From contig OX328125.1 in NCBI GenBank assembly GCA_946811695.1, positions 47,215,395 through 47,279,394 of the forward strand: DNA of 64,000 nt, in the 5' to 3' direction. The stretch's first letter is position 1; every line of letters begins with the position of its first letter. The notes under the pieces were generated by a model, which was not told where the DNA came from, did no database searches, and worked only from the letters and a program-made list of their open reading frames with translations. A program made the position numbers and the translations under genes. This document shows, one piece after another, positions 21,728-33,579 of the stretch. The stretch comes from Gonocerus acuteangulatus (taxonomy: Eukaryota > Arthropoda > Insecta > Hemiptera > Coreidae).

Positions 21728-23130
21728 GTTAATTAGTTAATAAGTATTGGGTAATTATTTATGTTCATTTTATCTCAATACATGACTTATTTCCTATTAG
21801 ATTTTTTTGCTGAAACTATCGGATTTGCCACTCCTCACGCAAGTCGATCTTTTTTTTTATATTTATTCTTGGATATTGATGTTCAAAGATAAATCATTAA
21901 ACATTAACCTTTTCTTTCGATATTCAATTTTTACGTTTGAACTCATAATGAACTACATTCGAACATAATTTGGCAAAAATAGTATCTAATGTCCTTCAGA
22001 AGAAAACGTTGATCGTGGAGATAAACTATTGTGGAACTAAATTTTTAAATTAAAATTTGGTGAATTCCAAAAGAAACAGTTCTTCCTTTCCTCATTACTT
22101 AAATGAAGGCTTCCAATTAAAGCCGAAACGTTGGAAATAAAAACTCATTTTTATTTTAGAATGTTGCTTTATTAATTAACATAACCAAACATTAACTATT
22201 TCTACACTATCCAATTTTACTTGATTAAATGAAAGCATCTCTAGTTTATATTATTCTAAGTGAGTAGTGATCTGCTTTGGAATGAGCTACTCCGAAATCG
22301 TAAAAATATTCGAAAAAAAATAATAAAAAAAATAATTTAAAATAAAAGGATTACACATAAAATTGTAAATTATTTAAACATATGTTTGGAACGTTCAACA
22401 TAACTTCTTCACGGCCTTAGACGTCGGTTTAACTGGTTTCTAACCACATCTGGAGTAGTCATCGGAAAACTGACAAAGGATAAGATAACAACAACCATAG
22501 AGATGACTAAGAGGAGCGGTTTCACTGATAATGGACAGCTCAGCTACCAGAAAAATTGACAATTCCATCGATAAAAAATATATTATGGAAATAGGCACAA
22601 TAAAATATACATAATAAAAATATCTCTGCACAACAGGACTTTCTCACAGTAGCGCTCTCCTTGCAGATGAATTCCGAAAACCCAATTTTCTGACTTATGA
22701 ATAAAAATAATATTTAAAAAAAAAAAATCCAAATATAAGGAGGACGTTAAATCAACAAAGAAATGTTCATTACAGGACTAAGAATATGTTTAACTAACTG
22801 TATAATAAATGTTTTGGAAAGTTTTTCTAAATCTGAAATATTCGCCATAGTATATGAATCTTTTAATAGTCCACTATTAATACCTATAAAACAGCAATAA
22901 AAAATAGTGATGGGATAAAATTATAAGTAGTTAATATTATGTTTAAGAGTAAAAAATAAAATAAGAAATAATCCCTACATATCTCCACTGTCTAAATACA
23001 ATTAAAAAAAAAATGTTGTTCAATCATAACAACCCAGAAGAGAAGTACAAAATAAATAATAAAAAAATACTATTACTATGTTTTTGCCAATAAATACAAG
23101 TAAAATATTTTAACAAATGCGAATATTTAA
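21728..23130. other. AT-rich, no gene seen
   Basis: Contains GAAGGCTTCCAATTAAAGCC then GAAACGTTGGAAATAAAAAC near 22105-22150, an old retroelement-like 3' block. The minus frame 22440-22631 has no family resemblance. The rest is unassigned. Confidence 0.4.
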
Positions 23131-23139
23131 ACAAGAGAT

Positions 23140-23320
23140 TCTCCCCGTGGTCCAGTGAGGAAAGATTAGATCCAGGATCACCTTGGATTCTCAAGCGGGC
23201 GATGGGGGTTCGAGTCCCACTTGCATCAGGGATTTTTCTCATTTCAGGGCCCGTTGTGAAAATTCCCAGCGATACTTTAGATTTCGGCACTAATGGCCTA
23301 GAAACAGGTTAGCCGTAAGA
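23140..23320 (+). mobile_element. SINE family S1, diverged copy
   Basis: CTCCCCGTGGTCCAGTGAGG (A-box region), GGATTCTCAAGCGGGCGATG and GGGTTCGAGTCCCAC (B box) are followed by TTTTTCTCATTTCAGGGC. The 3' part is TCGGCACTAATGGCCTAGAA ... GCCGTAAGAAAAAAA. The tail matches copies at 34235-34420 and 51348-51543. Alignment of the head with them is clear despite divergence. Confidence 0.8.
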
Positions 23321-23351
23321 AAAAAAGTCCGACTCGCAGGAACTGCAGCAT

Positions 23352-24578
<1,227 letters not shown>

Positions 24579-24728
24579 AATAAAATAGTACAAAAACAGG
24601 CGTGTCTCTCTTAGAACTTCCTTTTTATCAGGAATGTTTTGCGGTTTTTACTATCATTAGAAGTATATCTTCTAGGGCGTTTTATTTTTGCGTTCGTTAC
24701 TAAATATGACTTAATTATTAAATTTCAT

Positions 24729-25020
24729 TATGAGATGCAGATAATTAGCCGTCGAGGAGATAAGAAATCAGGGAATATTTGGGATTCGGCAAGAACAACA
24801 ATCAAATTTTTGTAAAAATCTATATTTAGAACGTTTCTGCATGCTCTTTGGCAGCCTTCATCAGTAATGCCTGATTAGGAGATGGAGGAAGACCAAAGGT
24901 AGCAGCCAAATAACCATGGTGAAAATATGACATATCTTTGGTCTTTGGTCCATCTTCTAGGCAATCATTGCTGAAGAAGGCTATAAAACGCACGCCGAAA
25001 GATTGTGACAATAGATTTTA
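24729..25020. repeat. Interspersed repeat, second copy
   Basis: Matches 5990-6150: TTAGCCGTCGAGGAGATAAG, AATCAGGGAATATTTGGGAT, TTTGTAAAAATCTATATTTA, AGAACGTTTCTGCATGCTCT. It continues with TTGGCAGCCTTCATCAG and, near 24966, GCTGAAGAAGGCTATAAAAC then GCACGCCGAAAG. The inverse frame gives LMKAAKEHAETF, reminiscent of the coding-like 3' blocks of some retroelements. Confidence 0.6.
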
Positions 25021-25204
25021 CGAAAACGTGATATATTCCTTGAATTCGTTGACTTCTTATACATTTTATGTTGATTTATCGAATTAACTTTAACAACATT
25101 CTCAGGAGAACATATTCTGAATTTGTAGTTATCGTTGGACAGTTGCTCATAAGACGCGTGGATTATGTAGGGCAGTAAGGGATTATTAAAGATAAAGTGC
25201 ATAT

Positions 25205-25415
25205 TTCAGCAGAAGCGACGACGGGATCTACGTTCGCTGACCAGGAGCGATGCGGTCAACGGCATCGTACGCGATCTTGTAGTAAACACGACCCTATTGT
25301 TTTCGAGTCCAGTCATTGGCACCTCTTCTCCAGGGTCAGGATCGGGTATCGTCCTGAATACAGCATCCTAGGCTCTCATGTCATCAAGTCCAAGGATGAA
25401 CAGATAACCATTGTA
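25205..25415. other. GC-richer block open on both strands; possible exon remnant
   Basis: On the plus strand an acceptor-like TATTTCAG (to 25210) and a donor-like ATTGTAAGA (25411) bracket a 67-codon frame containing DPIVFESSHWHLFSRV. On the minus strand the frame AVFRTIPDPDPGEEVPMTG then LENNRVVFTTRSRTMP and LLVSERRSRRRFC is equally plausible and ends at a stop. The minus version lies inside the 29.9-kb intron of the minus-strand gene. Neither product was recognised. Confidence 0.25.
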
Positions 25416-25884
25416 AGATTTCGTTTTGTATTTTGTCTATATTACTTCTATTATTAAAAAGGGTTCATTGCACAACTAGACCAAGTCCATTTTTGGCATT
25501 TTATGTTGTAATGGCATTGAAAAGTTTTATTAAAATGGCTCTTTTCAGTGCTACAGGAGACTAAGTCCTAACTTCATTATTGTGCCACTTGAAGCAGTTC
25601 TTCCTACACATCTGGAAGTCATTCTTATTTGTTTACAGAGCGCAAGTAAGCCAAGTCCGAGTTGTAACTATTTTATGAACAAGGCTATACATAAATGATG
25701 TCAGTGTTCAAGTTAAAATATTTTTAAGACTTATACTGGTCAATAGGATTAATACAACATCTCTGCAATTAAAACGAATAATACTCATTTTCTGAAAACT
25801 GTATAACATGGACTTGGTCTAGTTTTTCTGTGAACCCTCCATTTGATTCAAGATCATTACACCTGGTATATTGATAATCATTGT
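25416..25884. other. No gene seen
   Basis: AT-rich. GACCAAGTCCAT / GACTTGGTCTAG blocks at 25480 and 25812 are inverse to each other, hinting at a very old inverted-end element. Confidence 0.35.
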
Positions 25885-26127
25885 TTTAATGCGTTAATTT
25901 ATTTTAATTTTAAATTTTAACGTCCATTTATTATTAACTACGAATTTTAGGACGGGTAATCTATAGGTTACCACCCTTTTCTAGCCAGGATAGGGGTGAT
26001 GCCTTTTCTTTTTTTCGAAAGAAAAGCCACCACCCCTAGTGGGAATCGAACCCACGACCTTTGGCACGGAGTGTTAAGTGCTCACGCCTTAACCCTCACG
26101 GCCACCGGGTCTCCTTTAATGCGTTAA
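25885..26127 (-). mobile_element. SINE family S2, full copy with 13-bp target duplication
   Basis: TTTAATGCGTTAA at 25885-25897 and 26115-26127 flanks it exactly. Minus-strand order: GGAGACCCGGTGGCCGTGAG then GGTTAAGGCGTGAGCACTTA, GGTCGTGGGTTCGATTCCCA (B box), GGTGGTGGCTTTTC, an AAAGAAAAGGCATCACCCCT block, TAACCTATAGATTACCCGTC and the tail GGACGTTAAAATTTAAAATT. This is the best reference copy of the family, which also occurs at 16076, 19765, 20200, 35401, 37756, 40565 and 62535. Confidence 0.95.
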
Positions 26128-26800
26128 AATATCTTAGAAGCCGTATAACAATGCTGGTGAAGCGTATGTTCCAGCGTATGATTTCTTAGGTTTTCGCGAT
26201 TGTTATAAATTGAATAAAACAACAATACAATGCGCTTATTTTAATTATTTTTTGACAGCTCCTGACCCTTCAAAACACAGTGTCAATTCTAATTATTTTG
26301 GTGTTTATATAAAAAAATCATAAATTATTGAATTATTTATTGTAATGAATCCATTTGAATCGGGTCCATTTACTTATACCTGGATTAGTAATAGTAAAAA
26401 TTTCACCAGGTAAAAAAATTAAAAAAATTCTGAATTTAAATATTACAGTTTTCGCTCAACGCCCACGGAACTAAAATCGCCCAATGTTACACATGGCTAA
26501 TACAAACGCCAGATTTGACGTATTTACGAAAATACTAAAATGACGTGTTGTCGTGATACAATGAGATGTCTGCAGTAAATTAAAAAATAAATGAAAAAAT
26601 TACTGTGTTTTACGGAAAATTATCAAATCAATTCTAACATTGCAGAGAGCGGCGCTGTAGCGTTACAGGTATGTAGGGCCTGTTTACTCAGTAGCCACTG
26701 CCCAGTCTAGGTAACACTAGATGGGCCAACCAAACAATGGGTTTAAAATAAAGTAACACCAGATGGGGAACAACGGTCGCGGGATCCGCATCTTGGATAC
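26128..26800. other. AT-rich, no gene seen
   Basis: No frame or repeat was recognised; it leads into the minisatellite. Confidence 0.4.
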
Positions 26801-26803
26801 ATC

Positions 26804-28060
26804 TGTACTATATTCTATATATTCTATCTGTACTATATTCTATATATTCTATCTGTACTATATTCTATATATTCTATCTGTACTATATTCTATATATTCT
26901 ATCTGTACTATATTCTCTCTGTACTATATTCTATCTGCACTATATTCTTTCTGTACTATATTCTATATGTACTATATTCTATCTGTACCATATTCTATAT
27001 ATTCTACCTGTACTATATTCTATATATTCTATCTGTACTATATTCTATATATTCTATATGTACTATATTCTATCTGTACCATTTTCTATATATTCTACCT
27101 GTACTATATTCTATATATTCTATCTGTACTATATTCTATATATTCTATCTGTACTATATTCTATATATTCTATCTGTACTATATTCTCTCTGTACTATAT
27201 TCTATCTGCACTATATTCTTTCTGTACTATATTCTATATGTACTATATTCTATCTGTACCATATTCTATATATTCTACCTGTACTATATTCTATATATTC
27301 TATCTGTACTATATTCTATATATTCTATCTGTACTATATTCTATATATTCTATCTGTACTATATTCTTTATATTCTATCTGTACTATATTCTATCTGTAC
27401 TATATTCTATCTGTACTATATTCTATATATTCTATCTGTACTACATTCTATATATTCTATTTGTACTATATTCTATATATTCTATCTGTACTATATTCTA
27501 TATATTCTATCTGTACTATATTCTATATATTCTATCTGTACTATATTCTATATATTCTATCTGTACTATATTCTATATATTCTATCTGTACTATATTCTA
27601 TATATTCTATCTGTACTATATTCTCTCTGTACTATATTCTATCTGCACTATATTCTTTCTGTACTATATTCTATATGTACTATATTCTATCTGTACTATA
27701 TTCTATATATTCTACCTGTACTATATTCTATATATTCTATCTGTACTATATTCTATCTGTACTATATTCTATCTGTACTATATTCTATCTGTACTATATT
27801 CTATCTGTACTATATTCTATCTGTATTATATTCTATCTGTACTATATTATTTCTGTACTATATTCTATCTGTACTATATTCTATCTGTACTATATTATTT
27901 CTGTACTATATTCTATCTGTACTATATTCTATCTGTACTATATTCTATCTGTACTATATTCTATCTGTACTATATTCTATCTGTACTATATTCTATCTGT
28001 ACTATATTCTTTCTGTACTATATTCTATCTGTACTATATTCTATCTGTACTATATTCTAT
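26804..28060 (+). repeat. 1.25-kb minisatellite of interleaved 25- and 16-bp units
   Basis: The units are CTGTACTATATTCTAT (16 bp) and the same plus ATATTCTAT (25 bp), in a higher-order mixture. The 16-mer dominates the right third. Variant words (CTCTCTGTAC, TTTCTGTAC, ATATGTAC) recur as blocks, e.g. near 26905, 27185 and 27620, showing segmental duplication within the array. Neither unit contains a stop in any forward frame and both lengths leave remainder 1 mod 3. All three frames therefore stay open and give 445-, 334- and 211-codon artefacts of the YSICTIFY type. I do not treat these as genes. Confidence 0.97.
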
Positions 28061-28109
28061 AGAGGGCGAAACGCTGTCAATGCAGGGTGCTCATAAATAA
28101 ACTATAAAA

Positions 28110-28555
28110 AAAAAAAAAAAGCTATATGGAAGAATCGGAAACGCTTTAAGAAGACAAAACTTCGACTGTTTAATGCAGACGTAGAGTAATTCCTGTTCTT
28201 ATGGCAGCGACATCTTGAATGTGACCGAAAGCACAGTCCAATATCTGTAAGCCGATGTTTAACAATGACAACGAATCAGACGGACTGAAAAAAATTGCAA
28301 ATGAAGAGCTTTGGAGCCTCCTAGCCACGTCTAAAAAAGGATAAAGAAACGGAAGAGTATAAACCTTGTAAGGCTGTCGAAAAAGCAACTTCACTGTGTG
28401 GAGCCCCTGGGAATAACGAAACGAGAAAGGCCTAAAGAGAGCCGGATAACTGTAAAGGAAGCTGGGCCGGACAGGCAAAACAAAACAAGATGCAAGAAGG
28501 TTGTTAGCTAGAAATGCGGATAGGAATGCACATGTAGATGCATTATGTTCCATAA
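28110..28555 (+). pseudogene. RTE-like reverse transcriptase C-terminus, decayed
   Basis: Reading across frames gives KLRLFNADVE, then a LECDRK/VTESTVQ block, SNEELW-like NEELWSLL, KKRKW-type residues, GNNETRKA, and finally AHVDALCSIR near 28530. This order matches the tail of RTE-type LINEs: KLRIFN..V, YG.E.W..T, F...CLR, GH.LR, ALCS at the end. At least three frame changes and stops make it dead. It abuts the minisatellite and a short poly-A (28106-28119). Confidence 0.65.
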
Positions 28556-28724
28556 GAATTACTAGAAATAGTATATTCATCAATAATGATTTAAATTAAA
28601 TTAATTGACATCCTTTAGAATATCCATACTTATGCGGAAAAGCATATTTATAAAGTTGCATGTTGTGTTGAAAAGAAAAATACAGACAAATAAATTAACC
28701 TATATGCTCAAATCCATAAATGCA

Positions 28725-28732
<8 letters not shown>

Positions 28733-28790
<58 letters not shown>

Positions 28791-28886
28791 GCCAATTTAA
28801 CCGTTAATAAAATTCTAGTGGATAGACTTATGAGGTTAATAAACTTGATATTATGTTATAGACAATTAAATCTGTGTCAAATATTT

Positions 28887-28959
<73 letters not shown>
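28733..28959. repeat. T56 tract and (TA)n microsatellite
   Basis: About 56 T (28733-28788) is followed by GCGCCAATTTAACCG and, 100 bp on, by (TA)n (28892-28959). The T run is probably the A-tail of a minus-strand retroposon whose body is no longer recognisable. Confidence 0.85.
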
Positions 28960-28961
<2 letters not shown>

Positions 28962-28989
28962 CCTTCGAACTATATAGAGGGAGAAAGCA

Positions 28990-29763
28990 AGAACGAATTC
29001 CGAGAGTAAAACGATCTTAACCAAGAAAACGTCTATTGTGCTCAATACCATATTAATGATATTCCCAATAAAAACCTAATAAACTTCTGGCTTGGTAACA
29101 TGAAATGAGTGAACCCATGGATATGCATTGTGATAAGATTATCCGGAAAACGATGAATATTACTCAGGATTCTACGTCAAGGATGACTCAATATTCTTCT
29201 TATGTCCTACTTGATTGAAAAATAATCAATATCAGAATCTTACAACAGTACTTAATATCTTCCTCCTACGAGGTGTCCGAAAAATTATACATGCAGCGGC
29301 TTAAGCCTGTACATATCTTAATAATGCCACGATTTCAATAAAAATGAAATGTTATAACAAGTCAACTTTTTCTGGTTAAAATTTAAATTTATTTCTTGCT
29401 TCTTTTTTTTTCAGTGCACCTAGATGTAAGGAAAATTAAAGCAATATTGCGCAAAAATTATTAAAACCCATTAAAAGCAAAGAACGTAAAATTTAAAGAG
29501 GCAGCTAAAAAAACATAAGTTAGCAGGAAACACTATACAATTTAAAAACGGAAACAGAAATGAAAAAGAAAAACAGCCACAAAAAGAACCCCTATATAAT
29601 TTAAATTTTGTCAAAATTTTAGGTTTTAGGTCAATTTTAGGTCAAATTTTAGGTTTAGGTTTGTCAAAATTGGAATTTTACTTGAAAATCCTGATCAACT
29701 AACTCATTCACTCTTTTGTTACTGGCTTAATTTAAATAATTATTGGACAGTTCTCGAACTTTC

Positions 29764-29816
<53 letters not shown>

Positions 29817-30090
29817 TGCCCAAATCAATCCATAGTGGGCAAATATAATAGTTCAGCTCTCAATAATGTTTAAACCATGTCCTATTTTCTGCCGGTGGTT
29901 GGTTAAGTGAGGATTAACTGCTCAGCAGGTTTGCCTCGCACACAGCACACACTCACGATGCAGATGAAGGATGAATTCGCGGCGTTAGCAAAACTTTAGA
30001 ATAACTGATAAACTCCTAGCGACAAATTCCGCTGCCTCTGCCACTGACGCTCTCTCGACCAGTTGCAATTTTATACATCTAAGAAATTCT

Positions 30091-30150
<60 letters not shown>

Positions 30151-30185
30151 GATAGATAGAAATGGTATATAAATATTATTTTTAG
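28990..30185. other. No gene seen; T45 tract and (TA)n
   Basis: A T tract at 29769-29813 followed by TACATGCCCAAATC, and (TA)n at 30093-30147, are the only structures. A short GGTTTTAGGTCAATTTTAGG-type repeat lies near 29620-29665. Confidence 0.45.
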
Positions 30186-30187
30186 TA

Positions 30188-30320
30188 TTAGGTCAGTCCA
30201 AAAGTTTTTGCTTATTTTGGGTGGGAAATATTTTAAATACTGTAAATGAATGATATGTATTTTTTTACTAGCGAATCCCATGCATGTTTTTAATGCGCAT
30301 GAACTTATTGACTGATCTAA
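30188..30320. mobile_element. mariner-type MITE, 133 bp with TA duplication
   Basis: The left terminus TTAGGTCAGTCCAAAAGTTT and the inverse right terminus (AACTTATTGACTGATCTAA) match over about 20 of 25 positions. TA flanks both ends (30186-30187, 30321-30322). The TTAGGT..GTCC.AAAGTTTTTGC pattern resembles mariner termini. It has no coding capacity. Confidence 0.7.
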
Positions 30321-30898
30321 TACGTGGTAGCTGTAAAAATGTGCTTCTGGAAAACTATTAACACAAAACTCAGATTTTTTCGCGCAAATTTCATTGTTTA
30401 TCTATGAATGTGAGAGAGGAACATATTTAGTACCTAGTAGAGAGGAACGTAGAAGACAATGAAATTCGTTCATGAGTGAAATCTCATAGCCAGATATCGT
30501 GAAATGCGCCAAAAGTAAGGTTCTGAATAATGAATCATTGAAGCGCAACATCACCTGGTAATTCGCGCCACCAGAAGCCACGAGCCGTGCCTAAGAGCTT
30601 ACAAGATTCGGAATTCCGCCTCCTGCGGGACACGTGCGCGCTCTTACAGCTCCTACACGGTGACAGGTTACGGTGGACCGGTTTCTTCTACTTAAACTAT
30701 CTAACTGCCTACTCTGTTAATTACTTCCTTCTTTAAGTCTTCATGTTGTCTAAATATAAACTAAAGTACTTTTAGAATAGTGTATTTTTCTTTATAGGGA
30801 GTAAAAAATGATAATGCAATTTGAAAGCGATCAACAAGAATGACAAATTTTCAGTATTATAACGACTTGATGTATTATGATGTGTTTATTATGTTTAC

Positions 30899-31240
30899 AG
30901 AGGTCGAGGTTTGCTCAGTGGTAGAGCACTGGACTAATATGCTGGAGGATCAGGTCCTCCAGCAAGGACTAAAGATTTTTTCTTCTGGTGTCTTCGTTCA
31001 TGGGTCGAATTCGGCCTCCCTGAACGTCCCTAGGCCTACCCAGCCTTTAATAAATTTATTAATGGGTACCTTGGTGCTAATGACTCTAGCAGTCGAAGCA
31101 GCCAAGGGGAAAATCAGGCGGTTGGAGCATAGTACTGACCATACTATCTCCCTAGTGTGCCGTATGGTCATGAATCAGATACCTCTATAGTATCTGCCCC
31201 TCAGGGCCGTCGTAGCCTGTTACGGGACTGATTTTTTTTA
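30899..31240 (+). mobile_element. SINE family S3, full-length copy
   Basis: GAGGTCGAGGTTTGCTCAGT then GGTAGAGCACTGGACTAATA gives the A-box region; the B box is damaged (GGATCAGGTCC). The body matches 18093-18437 inverted: GGGTACCTTGGTGCTAATGA, TCTAGCAGTCGAAGCAGCC, CTCCCTAGTGTGCCGTATGG, ending GTTACGGGACTGATTTTTTT. The plus-strand open frame here is an artefact of the SINE. Confidence 0.9.
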
Positions 31241-32780
31241 TTATGTTAACAATAATTGTAGTTATTTCCAATATGTTCTTCTGTCATCTTTCACTCTTGA
31301 TTCCGAAGTGTCCTCCAACCCATTATCAGAGCAAAAAGTGTGTGTATCTAGTGCGCGAAGGATTGTACATCAACATTATCGTGTTAAAGTAAAGAATGTG
31401 TTTAGAATGGCGCATTTATTGGTTTTGACTTAGAAATAAGAAAAAAAAATTGACTCATACATTTTTTCTTCTAAAACAACGAGTTGCCATTTTAAAGCTT
31501 ATTAAATAGGGCAACTTGAGGCGGAGGAAAAACTCTACGTCTTCAAATATTTGATTAAGAAAAGATTGAATAATTTAAGAAAACGCTAATATCAATAATT
31601 CACATCTATATGGCTCTTACTATAGCTCTTAATTTACATGGCACTATTTCAATAACGGGTGTTTCTTAATAGAATTTAACGTAGATTCTAAAAATGTGGT
31701 CGTTATTGACAACACATTGACCAGAAATCCGGAAAACACAGTTTTTCATAAAAAAAAACACAATCATTTTAAAAAAATTACGTTTGAATAGTTCTGCTAC
31801 ATGTTCAGATAGAACGCTCATTTCTGCATCCCTGAATAACAAATGAAGTTCAGACTAAACCCCTAAAGTTATGACATCTCAATGCGAGACCCCATGTATA
31901 GTAAAGCGACTTAAGTCGAATAAAGCGGAAAAGAAAGAAAAAAACCTGAGGCGTTCAATTTTTTTAAATAACATTAAAGATTGAAAACTGGCAAATAGGA
32001 CGGCTTCAGGATTTGTTTAAATATTATTAACGGTTTAAATCTCTATATTGAGTACTTACGGAGGTATGAGCGCCCGAAGTACAAAAAAAAACACAATTCC
32101 TTAAATAACCTTTTTTTTTTTATTCACGCGCACCTCAATTATTGTTATATGAGTTGTTTCAAAGACAATCCCGCAAAAATTAGCTTGCCCCTTCTTAACA
32201 CCCATCTTAAAAAATATGCGCCCTGGACTAGTAAACTAATTTACAATTATATCGGCATGGATATATAGAAACAAACTTACCTACATGTTCAGTAGGGCAA
32301 TACAGATCATGTCTAGAACAGGGAGATGGTCAGACTGACCTAGCCTGCAGGTCTCAAGAGGGAATGTTGGTTTATAGATAAGTAGAGAAAACTAGGAATT
32401 ATGGATTATTATGCATTCTACAGGATTAAGATAAGAGTGTTAAGTTTAGCGAACGGAAAGCATGCTCTTAAATGTTCTTTTTAGCTTTTAATATATTACA
32501 TAAATTTGAAAATTAACTTTTTTTAATGCATATATAATTGCAATCTACTATATATTTGTCAAATACCACTCACTTACTCACTGACCTCTCATCGCCCAGC
32601 CCAAACCACAGAAAAATTTGAAATTTTTTCATGGACACTTCCTTTAGAACGTAAACACTCGCTAAGAAATGATTTTCAAAATTTTAAGTATTTTTAGAGG
32701 GGTTTGAATTTGTAGTTGGTTAGAGCATGTACGCCTAGGTACCATGCGTTGCTAGGAAGATAACTGTATCTATTTCATAA
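31241..32780. other. AT-rich, no gene seen
   Basis: No frame above background. A line near 32165-32235 (AAATTAGCTTGCCCCTTCTT, GCCCTGGACTAG) mirrors 13600-13660 (CAGGGGGAGCC, GGGGCAAGCTAATTTTTG), suggesting an old dispersed repeat. Confidence 0.4.
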
Positions 32781-32796
32781 CATTATTTTTATTTCC

Positions 32797-33227
32797 GGTT
32801 CATTGATCTTCCTGAAGGGATTGGCTACAACTGCCACGAAGGAGTGTACGCCATCGACGATCATGGATCTTCTAGGTATGCAGCAGATATAGTCGCCTTT
32901 CCACGGAACAGTAATTTGGCCTACGTTCTCGATCCGACGGTCCGATATGAAACAAACGATCCCGAGCAAGCGGAGTCAATTGACATGGAAAAGAAAGGGA
33001 TCTACTCAAAGTGCATTGAATATCTCCAAGATAAATTCTTAGAGAAATATGGATCCAGAAAATTCCTTGTCAAGGGTCTGTGGTTCGGTGCAAGAGGTAC
33101 AATTCCGAAAATGACCTGCACTATCTTACAAGAACTTGGAATCCTGCCGGAACACCTACCTGTTATAGCTGAGTCAATAATTATTGACTCGCTAGGCAAA
33201 ATGAGCCAACATATTTATGGTCACTAA
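32797..33227 (+). pseudogene. Restriction-like endonuclease (RLE)-type C-terminal domain of a retroelement
   Basis: The open frame gives FRFIDLPEGIGYNCHEG, VYAIDDHGSSRYAADIVAF, then LAYVLDPTVRYETND, KKGIYSKCIEYLQDKF and LVKGLWFGARGTIPK, ending SQHIYGH and a stop. Order and spacing fit the domain following the RT in some arthropod non-LTR elements: DG..R.ADIVAF, then [IV]DPT.R[FY]E, then YKPY/YIEYLK-type helix. D of ADIVAF and the D/E of DPTVRYE match the PD-(D/E)XK logic. The frame is intact for about 140 codons, but RT is absent, so it is 5'-truncated. It could alternatively be a domesticated host gene fragment. Confidence 0.6.
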
Positions 33228-33260
33228 CGGACATCACTCCTGCCGATTAATCACTACTGG

Positions 33261-33318
<58 letters not shown>

Positions 33319-33579
33319 TGCAACAAAACGTCGTTCCTTAGACTACGCTGTCTCTTGTGTTTTTGTTGTTTTGTTGTTTGTTTTTTTTTTGTTTTTTTAT
33401 TAGAACAACAATTTGTATTTTTTGGCGCGTCTAATGCCCACGAACTTTTGGAAAAAATCAGAACAAATAACAAGATCATGAAATAAATGAATGCCTCCAG
33501 GAATGATGAGCATGCTGTGTCTCCAGCAACCCAATAAAGTTGGGCAGCCCACTTTATTATTTCATTAAATAAAGTTTTC
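33228..33579. other. T52 tract and low-complexity sequence
   Basis: A T run at 33265-33316 is followed by GT-rich sequence. Frames through it are homopolymer artefacts. AATAAAGTTGGGCAGCCCAC and its partial inverse CTTTATTATTTCATTAAATA form a weak hairpin near 33550. Confidence 0.6.

Noticed and set aside
26763..28100. 445-, 334- and 211-codon open frames suggesting a large membrane protein
   Set aside because: All three forward frames are equally open because the minisatellite unit lacks stops; the products are pure repeat translation.
30840..31190. 116-codon plus frame and similar frames at 61057-61311 and 17998-18252
   Set aside because: They coincide with S3 SINE copies in both orientations; not conserved as protein.
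33217..33486. Frames rich in Phe or Lys (also 28605-29009, 54669-54899, 51495-51812)
   Set aside because: Translations of T or A homopolymer tails of retroposons.
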